In this document: positions 5,346-5,397 of the stretch, in pieces
Numbering within the stretch: the stretch's first letter is position 1
How the letters are laid out: each line of letters opens with the position of its first letter
Source of the DNA: Lachnospiraceae bacterium UBA3332
GTDB lineage: Bacteria > Bacillota > Clostridia > Lachnospirales > Lachnospiraceae
NCBI GenBank assembly: GCA_002361095.1
Contig: DERU01000245.1
Span: 1-5,397 of the forward strand
DNA length: 5,397 nt
Reading direction: 5' to 3'
The notes under the pieces: generated by a model
The model's input: the letters and a program-made list of their open reading frames with translations, nothing else
Told to the model about the DNA's origin: nothing
Databases searched by the model: none
Position numbers and translations under genes: made by a program

Positions 5346-5397
5346 GACGGTGATGCGTACTTACGCGTGAGGAAAAAGTTGCCTGACGGCAACCGCG
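5346..5397. other. Gene-free tail with small hairpins
   Basis: No coding frame is supported. GTTGCC (5378-5383) and GGCAAC (5388-5393) form a 6-bp stem with a TGAC loop; CGCG at 5364-5367 and 5394-5397 could close an outer stem at the window edge. GCGTA (5355-5359) and TACGC (5362-5366) are a further short inverted repeat. These may continue the repeat element beginning at 5301, or be the start of a structured region cut by the window end. Confidence 0.35.

Noticed and set aside
1..5397. CRISPR array, tRNA, rRNA, transposase or integrase
   Set aside because: I found no regularly spaced direct repeats, no tRNA-like cloverleaf and no recombinase motifs on either strand.

Overview
The window looks like chromosomal DNA of a Gram-positive Clostridia species, most likely Lachnospiraceae. 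This is inferred from purine-rich AGGAGG-type ribosome binding sites, consensus sigma-A promoters, roughly half-GC codon use, and the style of the proteins, notably an ABC-F ATPase with DEPTRNFSPLS in place of the usual second Walker B extension. All three protein genes lie on the + strand, each behind its own promoter candidate, so this is not one obvious operon.

Layout. Positions 1-106 hold no gene I can support. A near-consensus promoter (107-135) drives a half-size EamA-type membrane transporter (206-619, 137 aa). A strong extended -10 promoter (637-666) starts a leader of about 310 nt. This leader precedes an ABC-F ATPase (985-2529, 514 aa) of the kind that protects ribosomes from antibiotics or acts as a translation factor. 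After an 87-nt gap with a moderate promoter comes a large FAD-dependent oxidoreductase (2617-5247, 876 aa). An intrinsic terminator (5264-5307) follows and runs directly into a perfect 21-bp palindrome (5301-5345). The last 50 bases hold a small hairpin and no gene.

The most interesting part is the ABC-F leader. It contains a 13-bp intrinsic terminator with a U-rich tail 30 nt before the start codon. A 14-nt segment (817-830) can capture the terminator's 3' arm, pairing at 13 of 14 positions. An upstream segment (780-789) can capture that same antiterminator segment through 10 pairs. Just upstream sits a four-codon open frame with an excellent Shine-Dalgarno, and a 41-codon frame begins 6 nt after its stop and ends just before the terminator. 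This is the expected layout of ribosome-mediated transcription attenuation: a drug-stalled ribosome would expose the antiterminator and switch on the ABC-F gene. The pairings are read directly from the sequence; the drug response is inferred.

The second notable point is that the first ~135 residues of the oxidoreductase look like a degenerate copy of its own FAD-binding domain that has lost the dinucleotide-binding glycines, and that its last ~300 residues form a helical, HEAT-like region of unknown role. Nothing in the window gives the substrate of the transporter or of the oxidoreductase.
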